Assembly: GCA_002345925.1 (NCBI GenBank)
Contig: DDWM01000047.1
Coordinates: 59,871 to 123,870, forward strand
Reading direction: 5' to 3'
Source of the DNA: Actinobacteria bacterium UBA2286
GTDB taxonomy: Bacteria > Actinomycetota > Coriobacteriia > Anaerosomatales > Anaerosomataceae
DNA length: 64,000 nucleotides
Position 1 is the first letter of the stretch. Every line of letters starts with the position of its first letter. Below the pieces are notes generated by a model, which searched no databases, had not been told where the DNA came from, and worked only from the letters and a program-made list of their open reading frames with translations. Below are positions 44,713 to 54,747 of the stretch, piece by piece. The position numbers and the translations under genes are program-made.

Positions 44713-45576
44713 CTAGCGACGCGCCAGCCTGCGAACGCGTGCCGCCGCCGCCCTGCCCGCCTGTTCGCCGATAAGCACGAGCTGATCCACGGCAAGAAAC
44801 TGGTACCCGGCGAAGTCGTGAACCTCAGGAGATACGACGAGGTCCGCCTCGGCTAACGCGGGTTGAGCCACCTGACGTTCCAAGACCTCAAGTGTCGCCG
44901 CTGCAACCTCAAGGCCGGACATGCCCCGGATGCGGGGCCCTTCCCCCTTCAGCGCTGAGCGCAAGTCCTTGAGCAGCCCGCCGTCATCACCGCCGGCGTC
45001 ACTCGCCTGCAGGCGTCCCGCTCCGCTCACATCAACAGCGACAGTGACCTTTGCGCCCAGACTGCGCGCGAGCGAAACCGGAACCGGGTCGGTCAGGAAG
45101 CCGTCCACAAGTATGCGTTTGCCATCCCTGACCGGCATGAAGACCATCGGAATCGACAGGCTTGCACGAACTGCCTGTACTAGATCTCCCGAAGTGTGAA
45201 CGACTCGCTCACCTCTGGATAGATCCGTCGATACGCAGCCGAACGGGATGCTCAGCTCCTCGAATGTTGCCGGAAGGTGCTTGGCGAGGAACTCCTCGAC
45301 CTTCTCACCGGACAGCAGGGCACCGCTTCTGATCGTCATGTCGGCGAGTGAGAAGAGCGATTTCATGTCGAATCCAGCCGCGATGCGCTCGATCTCGTCA
45401 GGAGAGCGACCGGCTGCGTACATTGCACCGATCACAGCCCCCATGCTCGTGCCCGTCACTACATCTGGCTCCAAGCTCTCCGCAAGAAGCGCCTTCAGCA
45501 CACCGATGTGTGCGATTCCGCGAGCCGCGCCGCTACCAAGCGCGTAGCCGAGAGATTTTGGAGCCGAGCGCCACAT
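44713..45576 (-). CDS. Patatin-like phospholipase (RssA type)
   Basis: A 287-residue protein. Oxyanion motif GSGAARGIAHIGVL (15-28), nucleophile elbow GTSMG (about 42-46) and the DGFLTDPVP catalytic Asp segment give the Ser-Asp dyad of bacterial patatins. The ATG follows AAGGAAGG and lies only 2 bases from the stop of the CDP-alcohol phosphatidyltransferase gene, so lipid turnover is the likely role. A C-terminal helical tail of about 80 residues completes it. Confidence 0.9.
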   Translation of the reverse strand: MWRSAPKSLGYALGSGAARGIAHIGVLKALLAESLEPDVVTGTSMGAVIGAMYAAGRSPDEIERIAAGFDMKSLFSLADMTIRSGALLSGEKVEEFLAKHLPATFEELSIPFGCVSTDLSRGERVVHTSGDLVQAVRASLSIPMVFMPVRDGKRILVDGFLTDPVPVSLARSLGAKVTVAVDVSGAGRLQASDAGGDDGGLLKDLRSALKGEGPRIRGMSGLEVAAATLEVLERQVAQPALAEADLVVSPEVHDFAGYQFLAVDQLVLIGEQAGRAAAARVRRLARR

Positions 45577-45578
45577 GG

Positions 45579-46247
45579 CTACTTGCCTTCCTTGGCAAGC
45601 ACAATGGCCTGCCTGGACGATGCGATGAGGAATGCCGCACTTAGCCCGACCGCCAGGAATACGCCGATGTAGTCGAACGGCTTCATTCCTGCGGTCAGCT
45701 CCTGCAAGAAGAACTTCGGCGCAAAGAATATTGCCGTGTTCACCAACATGATGATGACACGCATCTCGGTCGGGCCCATCGTTCCGTAGCTGATCTTGAA
45801 GACACCGTCCACGCAGGTACGCACGTACACGTGCACCGACATCAGCAGGTAGCCAATCAGCGCGAACGCCGCGATATCGAGGCGCAAGAACGGCGACATG
45901 CCGATTCCGATGATGGTCAGGAACTCGGCAACCGCATCGACGGTGTGATCGATATAGAAGCCGAACTTAGGACGCTCGATCTTCCGGAAGCGCGCGAGCG
46001 TTCCATCCAGGCTATCGCCGAACCAGTTGAGGACAAACCCGAGGTTGACGAACCATAGCCACCAAACGCTCAGCCCGGAAAGCCAGTATCCGGCGAAGAT
46101 CATGATCGCAGCGACCACGCCAATGCCCGTGAGCACGTCGGGCGTCACCCATGCGGGCATGCGTGCTGCAAGCCACTGCAACGCGGGTCGCTCAAGCGGG
46201 CCGAGGAGCATGTCGTTGACGCGCTTGTGCTTCTTGATGTCGGTCAT
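45579..46247 (-). CDS. CDP-alcohol phosphatidyltransferase
   Basis: A 222-residue membrane protein with about six helices. The catalytic motif is DSLDGTLARFRKIERPKFGFYIDHTVD, with the four metal-binding Asp residues and the DGxxAR core, as in PgsA and inositol-phosphate synthases. It transfers a phosphatidyl group from CDP-diacylglycerol to an alcohol; the acceptor is not evident. ATG at 46247 (MTDIKKHKRVNDMLL) is chosen by homology and a GGAGG site; a long in-frame upstream extension lacks any family similarity. Confidence 0.88.
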   Translation of the reverse strand: MTDIKKHKRVNDMLLGPLERPALQWLAARMPAWVTPDVLTGIGVVAAIMIFAGYWLSGLSVWWLWFVNLGFVLNWFGDSLDGTLARFRKIERPKFGFYIDHTVDAVAEFLTIIGIGMSPFLRLDIAAFALIGYLLMSVHVYVRTCVDGVFKISYGTMGPTEMRVIIMLVNTAIFFAPKFFLQELTAGMKPFDYIGVFLAVGLSAAFLIASSRQAIVLAKEGK

Positions 46248-46279
46248 TTCTGGGAGTACCTCCGCTTGGTTTGCGCCGC

Positions 46280-47170
46280 TTACGGCGCCTGGATATCGGG
46301 CCACACGGCATGGGGCATGGCCCACTGCCGAGGGGATATGCTGATGAGTTCCTCGGCAAACGCCAGTGCCTTCTGTGCGTTGGCGAGCACGTCTTCCGGG
46401 TTCTTGAGCGAGCCTGGCATCGGAATCGGATCTGAGGCCTGAAGCTCGTAGAGGCCGTCTTCGCGGATGAGCGCCGACATCACGACAACGGGGGCTTTTG
46501 CGCGCATCGCAAGGCGCACATGCAATACAGGCAGCTGCGCTGGCTGTCCAAAGAACAGTGGACGGGTATCGACTTGCGGTAGCGGACGATCCAGCCCCGT
46601 GAGCACTGAGCCTCCCTCGGCAAGACGGCGGGCGGCGTGCTTGAGCGACTCCATCGAGACCGGCGTCATGTCGAGCCCAGACTCCCGCCGCATCTCGTTC
46701 TGCCACTGGTAGCCACCGTTTGGATCGGCGACTGACAGAACTTGCACCTTCCACCCTGAGAGCCCGAGCGCCTGGCCTACCAGGTCAAAGTTTCCGAGAT
46801 GCACTCCCACGAACACGTGTGCTCGCTTGGGAGTGTCGCGCAAGAAGCGCTCGAATGCCTCATTGGGAGCGACCTTGGCGAGCAGCGCCTCTGGGCGCCT
46901 CGGCAGGTGGTATGTGTCGTAGAGAAAGCGACCGCTCATCTCGAGCGTCTCGAGTACAGCGGCGTCGAGCGCGGCACCCTCGAGCGTCATGCCCGAGGCG
47001 ACCCACTGGTTGGCTCGAATCGCGCGCACCATCTCGGAGTCGCGATCAGAGGCTAGCTTCTTGGCACCCAGTCTCGCCAGCGCGAGCCCTGCCGAGGGTG
47101 GAGTCGCCCTGCTCACGCCAAGTGCCAGCCCGATACCAAGTCTGCTGTTTGCGATCGATTCGAAGTCCAC
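46280..47170 (-). CDS. Lysophospholipid acyltransferase-like protein (LpxL/HtrB/PatA family)
   Basis: A 296-residue acyltransferase. The catalytic HxxxxD motif is within VFVGVHLGNFDLVGQALG; LTGLDRPLPQVDTRPLFFGQPAQLP is the substrate-pocket segment of the family. Gram-positive members acylate glycolipids such as phosphatidylinositol mannosides. GTG at 47170 is chosen because AAAGG lies 8 bases upstream; an ATG at 47227 would add 19 residues. It lies 32 bases before the CDP-alcohol phosphatidyltransferase gene, supporting a glycolipid/phospholipid role. Confidence 0.82.
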   Translation of the reverse strand: MDFESIANSRLGIGLALGVSRATPPSAGLALARLGAKKLASDRDSEMVRAIRANQWVASGMTLEGAALDAAVLETLEMSGRFLYDTYHLPRRPEALLAKVAPNEAFERFLRDTPKRAHVFVGVHLGNFDLVGQALGLSGWKVQVLSVADPNGGYQWQNEMRRESGLDMTPVSMESLKHAARRLAEGGSVLTGLDRPLPQVDTRPLFFGQPAQLPVLHVRLAMRAKAPVVVMSALIREDGLYELQASDPIPMPGSLKNPEDVLANAQKALAFAEELISISPRQWAMPHAVWPDIQAP

Positions 47171-47305
47171 GGGAACGGCCTTTCCCTCTCGTGCCCGCAA
47201 GGCACTCGGACAAGTGTAGCAGTCCATCCGTGCGGCACGAGCAGCCTTCTGCTACGCTCAATTTCATCGTAGACACACATCGTCAAGGAGGCGCACAAGC
47301 CCGCC

Positions 47306-48505
47306 ATGCCGGAGACCGAAGAACCTTCCCGCACCACGGCCGCTCGCACCAACCTCGAAATCATCGAAATCCCGCTCGGCGATCCACGCATCAAGGAGTT
47401 CGTGCACTTCCATTGGCAGCTCTACAAAGGTGATCCGTTCTGGACACCCCAGCTCAACTCAGACCTTCTCGGCAACAAGATCCTTGGGACGGTCGGGCTG
47501 CTCAAGCCTGAGAATCCGTACCACGAAAGCGCGAAGGCCACGCACTTCATGGCGTACCGCAAATCTCGACCTGTCGGTCGTATCTCGGCGGTCGTGAACA
47601 ACCGCTACAACGAGTACTACGACTCGAAGATCGGCAACTTCGGGTTCTTCGAGGTTGAGAACGACTACGAAGCCGCCGAGGCCCTCCTAGATGCCGCCCG
47701 CGACTGGATCAAGGCCCAGGGCATGAGCGTCATGCGCGGCCCTGGCGAATACGGCAACGCCACCCACGAACGCCAGGCTTGCCTGATCGACGGCTTTGAC
47801 ACGCCGCCCGCGGTCGAACTCACACATAACCCGCCGTACTACCGTGAGTTCTTTGAGCGGTATGGCCTTGCTAAGGCGAAGGATTACCACGCCTACCTGC
47901 TCGACCTGACTTTGCCTGTCAGTGAGCGTCTCCTTAAGACCGCCGAGCTGGTTCAGCAGCGCCGCAACATCGTGACGCGCCCGGTGGACATGAGCCGCTT
48001 CGTCGAGGATATCCGCCTTGTGATCGAGCTCTACAACAAGGCGTGGGCCGAGAACTGGGGTTTCCTCCCCGTCACGCAGGAAGAGGCCGACGCGCTCGCC
48101 GAGAGCCTGAAGCCGATCATCGACCCGGGTCTAATCAGGTTCGCGTACATCGACGATGACCCGGTGGCCGTTATCGGCACGTTCCCCGACCCGAACTGGG
48201 CGTTCCGGCCGCGGTGGAAATGGTACGGCGATAACGACTTCGTGCGCATTGCACGGCTTTTCCTAACCAAGAAGCACTTCCCGCGCGTGAGACTCATGTT
48301 CTTCGGCGTCGTTCCCGGCCACCGAAGGACAGGGGTTGATGCGCTTCTCTTCAAGGAAGTTCACGACCATGCGTCGAAGCATGGATACACGACGTGCGAC
48401 ATCTCTATGCTGCTGGAGAACAACGACTTGATTCTGCGGGCTTCTGAGTTCATGGGCGCGCACCGATACAAGACATGGCGGATATTCGACCTGCCGCTAG
48501 AGTAA
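47306..48505 (+). CDS. GNAT-fold acyltransferase (YghO-like)
   Basis: A 399-residue protein. The second half carries the GNAT acyl-CoA site (FFGVVPGHRRTGVDALLFKEVHDHASKHGYTTCDISMLLENN). The first half contains VHFHWQLYKGDPFWTPQLNSDLL and MRGPGEYGNATHERQACLIDGFDTPP, typical of the YghO-like family. AAGGAGG precedes the ATG. It is divergent from the lysophospholipid acyltransferase gene. Related GNAT proteins act as bacterial ceramide synthases, which, with the serine palmitoyltransferase-like enzyme at 35.5 kb, raises the possibility of an acyl-amide lipid (inference). Confidence 0.8.
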   Translation: MPETEEPSRTTAARTNLEIIEIPLGDPRIKEFVHFHWQLYKGDPFWTPQLNSDLLGNKILGTVGLLKPENPYHESAKATHFMAYRKSRPVGRISAVVNNRYNEYYDSKIGNFGFFEVENDYEAAEALLDAARDWIKAQGMSVMRGPGEYGNATHERQACLIDGFDTPPAVELTHNPPYYREFFERYGLAKAKDYHAYLLDLTLPVSERLLKTAELVQQRRNIVTRPVDMSRFVEDIRLVIELYNKAWAENWGFLPVTQEEADALAESLKPIIDPGLIRFAYIDDDPVAVIGTFPDPNWAFRPRWKWYGDNDFVRIARLFLTKKHFPRVRLMFFGVVPGHRRTGVDALLFKEVHDHASKHGYTTCDISMLLENNDLILRASEFMGAHRYKTWRIFDLPLE

Positions 48506-48566
48506 GCGCGATACGCGCGACTGCTGCACGGGCATGCACCAACCAGACGCGCCGGACGGAGAACTG

Positions 48567-51077
48567 ATGGAGAACACAGAAGCTGTAGTCCTGAGCGTCG
48601 ATGACGATCGCGACATCCTTGAAATCGTCAGGCTCATGCTAGGCACGGCCGGCTTTGAGGTGCTCACCGCCGAGAACGGCCCCGATGCCCTACGGCTCGC
48701 TCTCAAGAACCGACCCGCGCTCGTGCTGCTCGATGCGATGATGCCGGGCATGGACGGGTACGAAGTTGCTGCCGAGATGCAGTCACTCTCGGACCTTCAG
48801 GAGACACCGATCGTCTTTCTGACAGCGCTCTCGGGCGATCAAGACCGACAGCGAGCGTTTGCCGCAGGTGCGGTTGATTACGTGACCAAGCCGTTCACCG
48901 GCGATGCGCTCATCACCGCTGTTCGCAACCACATCGATACCGGCCGCAGATTCGCAGCCATCGGCACCAAGCGCACCGGCTGGACGGAGCGAGTCACCGC
49001 CGAGGACTTCAACAAATTCCGGCAAACGCTGGCTGAAGAGCTCGGGCCTCAGTCGGAGGCTGCAGTGAGCCGCGTAGTACCGGCGACCATCTACTCGTTG
49101 ACCGACCCGTCTTATGGCGGCGAGCGTCGCATCTCCGAGATCGTCGCGCGATACTTCGGCATCGGCTTTCTGCCGAGGATCTCTCCGCGTGAGATCCGCC
49201 TTGGCGTGCTGCCAACGCAGTTCTGCAAGACCAATCTCGTCGTGCCGATACAGAATCAGGCAATCGGCGACGCCTATGTTGTCGCCAACCCTTTCAACTG
49301 GGAGTTGATCGAGACGCTCCAGCGAGCGTCCGGCAGCGATGCGTACACGCTGCTTGTCGCGTCGCCTTCGACCATCCGCGCTGTCTTCGAGCAGGATGTG
49401 GCCGAGCGCGGCGTCAAGCTCACGATTGATTCGGCCGCCGTTGGAGTGGTCGCCAGCACCAACAATCGACCGGGGGCTCGCGAGTTGGCGATGCGGCCGC
49501 CCGCGTACGTGACCGATCACGCGATCGCCACGGCGGTGGCTGATGGTGCTTCAGATGTGGAGTACGAACCTGATGAGGACGCTGTTGCGGTGAGCTACAG
49601 GGTCAACGGACAGATGAGGGACGGATTCACGGTCTCACATGAATCAGCAGTGATGCTCGTCTCCAGGGTCAAGGCGCTTGCGGGTCTCGACATCAACGAA
49701 CGCCGACGCGTACAACGCGGCTCGATCGACGCAACCGTCGACGGCGCTCGCTACATAATCAGGGTCGTCACCCGTGCCGCGCCTCATGGCGAAGGCGTGT
49801 CATTGCACCTCACCCGCGCCGACGTGGCCCCCGAGTCCCCGATCGCCCTGGGCATGACGATTGCCCAGACGGAGCAGCTGAGCACGTGCCTTGCACATCG
49901 CAGCGGGCTTGTCGTGGTTGCCTCTCCTAATCGAGGTGGAAAGTCCACGACCGCATACTCCGTGCTATCGATGATCGGGCCGGCAGGCCGCAACATCATG
50001 TCCGCCGAGAGTCCGGTGGAGTTCCATGTGCCGTTCGTCGTGCAGCAAGACGTACAGGAAGCCACTGGAGCCACTTATCCCGCCGTCATCGCATCGACCA
50101 TCATGCAACATCCCGACGTCTTGTTCGTCGGCGAGATCAGAGACCCCGAGACGCTTCGATCCTGCCTCGGCTTCGCCGCCGGAGAGGGTCTCGTCGTGGC
50201 AACGATCACGGCGCCTTCTGCCACAGCAGCGCTCTCTGCGCTCGAAGCGCTTGGTGCCTCCAAGGAATGGCTGGCAACCAATCTCGTGGCTGTGATCGGT
50301 GAGCGCCTGGCCCCTCTTCCTTGTCCGGGTTGCGCTACTCCTGCCGCACCCTCGGCCGAGCAGAGCGCGATGCTCGCCTCTTTCGGTGTGCCAACGGAAA
50401 CTCCGCTCACGCATTCTGCGGGGTGTGACACGTGTGCCGGCAGCGGCGCGTCGGGCCAGACAGGCATGTTCGAGATCGTGTGCGCGTCAGACGAAGTCCG
50501 GGAGGCAATCTCCGCAGGTGTGACCCCGGCCGAGATGCGCATGACTCTCGCGCAGGCGGGCATACCACTGCTCGGACATCGCGCGTTGGAATTGCTGCTT
50601 GCGGGCACGATCGGCGTCGACGCTGCCTTCTCGGCAGGCCTAACGGACGACCGAGCGTTGCTTGCGGGACATGACACCGCCTCGGAAGTCCCATCGCGTA
50701 GTGGCGCAAGCGTACTGCTCGTCGACGACGGGGAGGACAACCGTCAGCTACTTGAGCTCACGCTGTCTTCCGCTGGCTACGCGGTTTCTACCGCGAACAA
50801 CGGCCTCGAGGCGATGCGAATGCTGGAACGCGGCGCTTTCGACTTGGTGCTTTCAGACCTGAGAATGCCGCTTATGGACGGCTTCGGACTGCTCGACGAA
50901 ACCGCACGCAGCCACGCTGTGCCGCTCATGATCTACTCGGCAAGCACGGATCCGGCCGACGAAGTCCGCGCACTCGATGGCGGGGCGATCGATTTCGTCC
51001 GCATCCCGGTTCGCCGAGAGGTCCTGGTGGCGCGCGTGAAGCACGCACTGGCACTCAGCCCCGCGCGGCTTCAATAG
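48567..51077 (+). CDS. Receiver-degenerate GspE-receiver fusion
   Basis: An 836-residue paralogue of the protein encoded at 37356-39989. Receiver 1 is intact (D56, K108). In the ATPase region the Walker A is SPNRGGKST (453-461), lacking the first Gly. The Asp box reads SAESPVEF instead of SVEDPVEY, and the His box ATITAPSAT lacks the His. Walker B (HPDVLFVGEIRD) and the zinc cysteines (CPGC, CDTC) remain. Receiver 2 keeps its phospho-acceptor Asp (SDLRMP) but has FVRIPV where the conserved Lys-Pro should be. It is therefore probably a non-catalytic subunit or regulator of the active ATPase. ATG at 48567 follows GGAG. Confidence 0.9.
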   Translation: MENTEAVVLSVDDDRDILEIVRLMLGTAGFEVLTAENGPDALRLALKNRPALVLLDAMMPGMDGYEVAAEMQSLSDLQETPIVFLTALSGDQDRQRAFAAGAVDYVTKPFTGDALITAVRNHIDTGRRFAAIGTKRTGWTERVTAEDFNKFRQTLAEELGPQSEAAVSRVVPATIYSLTDPSYGGERRISEIVARYFGIGFLPRISPREIRLGVLPTQFCKTNLVVPIQNQAIGDAYVVANPFNWELIETLQRASGSDAYTLLVASPSTIRAVFEQDVAERGVKLTIDSAAVGVVASTNNRPGARELAMRPPAYVTDHAIATAVADGASDVEYEPDEDAVAVSYRVNGQMRDGFTVSHESAVMLVSRVKALAGLDINERRRVQRGSIDATVDGARYIIRVVTRAAPHGEGVSLHLTRADVAPESPIALGMTIAQTEQLSTCLAHRSGLVVVASPNRGGKSTTAYSVLSMIGPAGRNIMSAESPVEFHVPFVVQQDVQEATGATYPAVIASTIMQHPDVLFVGEIRDPETLRSCLGFAAGEGLVVATITAPSATAALSALEALGASKEWLATNLVAVIGERLAPLPCPGCATPAAPSAEQSAMLASFGVPTETPLTHSAGCDTCAGSGASGQTGMFEIVCASDEVREAISAGVTPAEMRMTLAQAGIPLLGHRALELLLAGTIGVDAAFSAGLTDDRALLAGHDTASEVPSRSGASVLLVDDGEDNRQLLELTLSSAGYAVSTANNGLEAMRMLERGAFDLVLSDLRMPLMDGFGLLDETARSHAVPLMIYSASTDPADEVRALDGGAIDFVRIPVRREVLVARVKHALALSPARLQ

Positions 51078-51080
51078 CAG

Positions 51081-53069
51081 CTAGACGAGCGCGCTCTTGA
51101 CGGCTTGCATGACGGCCTCGGCGGTCATGCCCAGCTCGGCCAAGACCGTGTCACCGGGGGCCGATGCACCAAAGCGGTCTATGCCGAGAGCCGAACCTGC
51201 GCCGAGATACGTCTTCCAGCCGAGCGTGATGCCGGCCTCGACGGAGACCACCGGCACACCGGGCGTGATCACGCTGTCGCGATACGCCTGCGACTGCATC
51301 CCGAAGAGGTCGGTCGACGGCATGCTAACGACGCGCACGACGATTCCCGCGGCGGCAAGGGTTTCGCGCGCAGCAAGGGCGATGTGCACCTCGGAGCCTG
51401 TTGCGACGACGATCGCATCGGGCGTGCCGGGTGCGTCCTCAAGCACGTACCCGCCGAGCGTGACGCCTTTGGCGAGCTGCGGGTAGCGCGCGGGGTCGAG
51501 CAGCGGGAGCTTCTGGCGCGAAAGCGCGAGCATGACAGGCCGCGTGCGCTCGGCGATCGCAACGCGCCATGCGGCGACGGTCTCGTTGGCGTCGGCCGGC
51601 CGCAAGACGACGGCACCCGGAATCGCGCGGAGCACAGCAAGCTGCTCGATGGGCTGGTGCGTCGGACCGTCCTCGCCCACCCCCACGCTGTCGTGCGTGA
51701 AAACGTGGATCACGTGCACGCCACTGAGCGCCGCAAGGCGAATCGGCGGACGCATGTAGTCGCTGAAGATAAGGAACGTCGAGCCGTACGGAATGAACCC
51801 GCCGTGGTACGCCATGCCGTTCACGATCGCGCCCATCGCATGCTCGCGCACACCAAAGCGCATGTTGCGCCCGCTGCGATCAGTGGCCGAGAAGTCGCCG
51901 TCTCCGGCAAGGAGCGTCTTGGTGCTCGGCGCAAGGTCTGCCGAGCCGCCCATCAGCTCCGGTACGCTCGCGGCGATCGCGTTCATCACGGTGCCGCCTG
52001 CTTCGCGCGTGGCGACAGGCGCGTCGAACGCGGGCAGGTCAGCGTCCCAGCCTTCGGGAAGCTCACCTTTCATGCGGCGCTCGAACTCAGCGGCCGCCTC
52101 CGGGAATTCCGTGCGGTACGCCTCGAAGCGCTCGTGCCAGGCATGATGCAGCGCGGCACCTCTCGGCAGGGCTTCGCGGAAGTGCGCGAGCGCCTCGGCA
52201 GGGACATGGAAAGCGGGCTCCACGGGCCAGCCGAGCGCCTCCTTGGTGAGTCGCATCTCCTCGACGCCGAGCGGCTCGCCATGCGCGGACGCTGTGTCTT
52301 GCTTGTGCGGGCTGCCGTACCCGATGTGCGTGCGCACCGCGATGAACGACGGCTTGCCGGTCTCTGCGCGGGCGGCCTCGATTGCGGCGACGATCGCCTC
52401 AACATCATTGCCGTCGCTCACGGATTGCACGTGCCAGCCATAAGCCGCAAAACGCGCGCAGGGGTCCTCGGTGAACGCTAGGTCGGTCGAGCCTTCGATC
52501 GAGATGTGGTTGTCGTCATAGAGAAGCACGAGCTTGCCTAGTGCAAGGTGCCCGGCGAGCGATGCCGCCTCGGCAGATACGCCCTCCATGAGATCGCCGT
52601 CGCCACACATCGCATAGGTGTAGTGGTCGACGACCGCGAAACCGGGCCGATTGAAGCGCGCGGCAAGCGACTCCTCGGCAATCGCCATTCCCACGGCGTT
52701 CGCGATTCCCTGGCCGAGTGGCCCTGTCGTAGCTTCAACGCCGGGCGTGTGCCCAAATTCGGGATGCCCCGGCGTTTGGCTCCCCCACTGACGGAAGCGC
52801 TTGAGTTCATCCATCGACAGGTCGTAGCCGGTTACGTGCAAGAGCGAGTACAGGAGCGCGCAGCCGTGCCCGCCAGAGAGCACGAAACGGTCCCTATCGG
52901 CCCACGTGGGGTCGGACGGGTCGAAGTGCAAGAAGCGCGTCCAAAGGGCGTACGCCATCGCCGCCGCACCCATCGGCATGCCAGGGTGTCCAGAGTTCGC
53001 TTGCTGGACCATGTCTGCCGAGAGAAACCGCAGCGTATTGATCGAGAGCTCGTCAAGGGTATCGTTCAC
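51081..53069 (-). CDS. tkt: Transketolase
   Basis: A 662-residue thiamine-diphosphate enzyme of the pentose phosphate pathway. [56 protein letters not shown] (the ThDP/Mg motif, GDG...N) and [20 protein letters not shown] are diagnostic; [21 protein letters not shown] follows. Length is normal. The GTG start at 53069 overlaps the upstream gene by 4 bases. It is the last gene of a run from the ABC exporter. Confidence 0.96.
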   Translation of the reverse strand: MNDTLDELSINTLRFLSADMVQQANSGHPGMPMGAAAMAYALWTRFLHFDPSDPTWADRDRFVLSGGHGCALLYSLLHVTGYDLSMDELKRFRQWGSQTPGHPEFGHTPGVEATTGPLGQGIANAVGMAIAEESLAARFNRPGFAVVDHYTYAMCGDGDLMEGVSAEAASLAGHLALGKLVLLYDDNHISIEGSTDLAFTEDPCARFAAYGWHVQSVSDGNDVEAIVAAIEAARAETGKPSFIAVRTHIGYGSPHKQDTASAHGEPLGVEEMRLTKEALGWPVEPAFHVPAEALAHFREALPRGAALHHAWHERFEAYRTEFPEAAAEFERRMKGELPEGWDADLPAFDAPVATREAGGTVMNAIAASVPELMGGSADLAPSTKTLLAGDGDFSATDRSGRNMRFGVREHAMGAIVNGMAYHGGFIPYGSTFLIFSDYMRPPIRLAALSGVHVIHVFTHDSVGVGEDGPTHQPIEQLAVLRAIPGAVVLRPADANETVAAWRVAIAERTRPVMLALSRQKLPLLDPARYPQLAKGVTLGGYVLEDAPGTPDAIVVATGSEVHIALAARETLAAAGIVVRVVSMPSTDLFGMQSQAYRDSVITPGVPVVSVEAGITLGWKTYLGAGSALGIDRFGASAPGDTVLAELGMTAEAVMQAVKSALV

Positions 53070-53713
53070 GATTCCTCCAGCTTTCTCGGCTCGGTGCGGA
53101 CCGCACCCTCCAGTATGTGCCCGGTAACGATCGGCGCTACCGACGGTGAGACGTACCGGATTATCAGATTGAACGCCTCGCTGTTCTTCTCGGGAAGCTG
53201 ATGGCCGAATCGGCGGCCGACGGTCTGCAGCTGCTGCGCAAGCCGCTCCGCGTCTTTCGGCTTGAGCTGCGCGCGTCCGAGGACTTCAAGCGCCTCCTGA
53301 AGTGAGTTTGCCAGTGGCAGCAGTCCCTCGGCACGGCTTGCCGAGGATGCGTCGAGCACTGCGCTGCTACGCCGCCACTCCGGATCCCGCACGTTCCAAA
53401 TGCGCAGACCCACGAGCAGTCCGCCAATCGAAAGCACGATCCAGATTGCCATGTAGAGCCCACGACTGAGCCCCGGGGGCCAGGCAAGCGCTGCCATCAG
53501 GCCCGAGTCAGCCGTAGCACCCAAGTCCGGAAGCGACGAGCCCACGCTAACCAGTTGCGGAGGCAGAATCAGGAAGGAAAGGCCGAGGCCGATGAGAAGC
53601 AGAACACCGAATCTGGTGCGAAGAAACGCGTCCGAGTCGGCGACAAACGCGTAACCGATCGCATACGCGGACGCTGCGGACGCAAGCACTGCCGCAATGA
53701 GTATCACAAGCAC
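53066..53713 (-). CDS. Membrane protein of unknown function
   Basis: A 215-residue protein, not assigned to a family. Three membrane helices are likely (about 2-22, 36-52 and 86-106), followed by a helical cytoplasmic domain ([34 protein letters not shown]). The GTG start directly abuts the stop of the tocopherol cyclase-like gene, and the end overlaps tkt, so it is co-translated with both. No catalytic motif is seen. Confidence 0.7.
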   Translation of the reverse strand: MLVILIAAVLASAASAYAIGYAFVADSDAFLRTRFGVLLLIGLGLSFLILPPQLVSVGSSLPDLGATADSGLMAALAWPPGLSRGLYMAIWIVLSIGGLLVGLRIWNVRDPEWRRSSAVLDASSASRAEGLLPLANSLQEALEVLGRAQLKPKDAERLAQQLQTVGRRFGHQLPEKNSEAFNLIIRYVSPSVAPIVTGHILEGAVRTEPRKLEES

Positions 53714-54727
53714 CTAGGACCTCCCCTGCCCACAAAGCACTCGCCCGAGCTCATCGTTGTGGTTCATTATCTCTACCCCCGCTTGTCGTCCGGTCCCGCG
53801 GAAGAGCACCTCGGGCCGTCCGCCTCTGATGGATCGCAGCGTGACGTCGATCGTTCCGCCGAGAGACTCGGCGTCGTGACCATCCATCGCGCCGAGTACT
53901 GGCGACTTGAGGATCAGCGTGTCGTGCCCGGTGACGTGGACCTCAAGCTCCTGTCGGCGGTCACCCACGATGAGGTGTGCTCCGTTCGCCCCGGTCTCGA
54001 TGCACCTGATCCGCGAGCCGGTATACGTGGCGAAGCGATGCAGGCGCCCGTCATGCAAGACGCCCGCGATGCTGCCGATGAACGAGCCGGTCATCCACGG
54101 TATCTTCGCGACCGACAGCATGATCGAGGTCGCCGGAGTGTCGAAGTTGTTGGACTGGGCCCAGATCCAGGAGCTAGGGAAGCTGCGGCCCCAGTCCTTC
54201 TCGGTGTATCCACGGCCACCGTCGAAGTCGATGCGCTCGCCGTCGATGATCAGGTAGCCGCTGACCGCATGATCCATGGAGAGCACGCCGTGATACGTTT
54301 CCATGCCCGGCACGAACCGGAACGGTCCCATGATGCCGGGAGAAAGCGGCTTCACCGGCCACGGCCTCCAGGGGCCGAAGCGTAGCTCGCCGCTCACCGA
54401 GCGCTCGTCGTCGGAAAGCGCAAGCGTCACACCCTCGCGACTGAAGCTGCTGCCGCCGACGTGGATCGTGAATGGGTCGTCCGGGTCCGCGCCGAACTCC
54501 TCGGCAGGAAACGAGAAGTAGTGAGCCTCGCCATCGGACGGCACCACCTGTACGAAGGCGTGCTTCAACGCGCCATCTGGCGAGTATGAGATGCCGGGGA
54601 TCAGCGACACGACCCGGCTCGCAGATGCATCCACCTGCTTGTAGTACCAACCCTCGAAGTATCGCTTCGTGACTTGCCCGCCCTGGTACGCGGCGGGAGT
54701 CCATATCTTGCCGAGCGGGAACGCCAT
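53714..54727 (-). CDS. Tocopherol cyclase-like protein
   Basis: A 337-residue protein. KRYFEGWYYKQVD near the N-terminus and GGRGYTEKDWGRSFPSSWIWAQSNNF near the middle are conserved motifs of the tocopherol cyclase family (lipocalin-like folds). Bacterial members mostly have unknown function and are not tied to tocopherol synthesis. ATG at 54727 (MAFPLGKIWTPAAYQGG) is chosen by family alignment and an AAGGGA site. It is part of the operon with the ABC exporter upstream, so it may handle a lipid or hydrophobic ligand. Confidence 0.8.
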   Translation of the reverse strand: MAFPLGKIWTPAAYQGGQVTKRYFEGWYYKQVDASASRVVSLIPGISYSPDGALKHAFVQVVPSDGEAHYFSFPAEEFGADPDDPFTIHVGGSSFSREGVTLALSDDERSVSGELRFGPWRPWPVKPLSPGIMGPFRFVPGMETYHGVLSMDHAVSGYLIIDGERIDFDGGRGYTEKDWGRSFPSSWIWAQSNNFDTPATSIMLSVAKIPWMTGSFIGSIAGVLHDGRLHRFATYTGSRIRCIETGANGAHLIVGDRRQELEVHVTGHDTLILKSPVLGAMDGHDAESLGGTIDVTLRSIRGGRPEVLFRGTGRQAGVEIMNHNDELGRVLCGQGRS

Positions 54728-54747
54728 GCGCAGAGTCCCTTCTCGGC

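Noticed and set aside
47171..47305. Inverted repeat GTAGCAG...CTGCTAC (47216-47222 and 47249-47255) as shared operator of two divergent genes
   Set aside because: Only 7 bp per arm with a 26-base gap; such matches are expected by chance in this much sequence.
51105..52481. Long open frame (458 codons) antisense to transketolase
   Set aside because: It exactly mirrors the tkt coding region, has Arg/His-rich composition typical of antisense reading in GC-rich DNA, and matches no known family motif.
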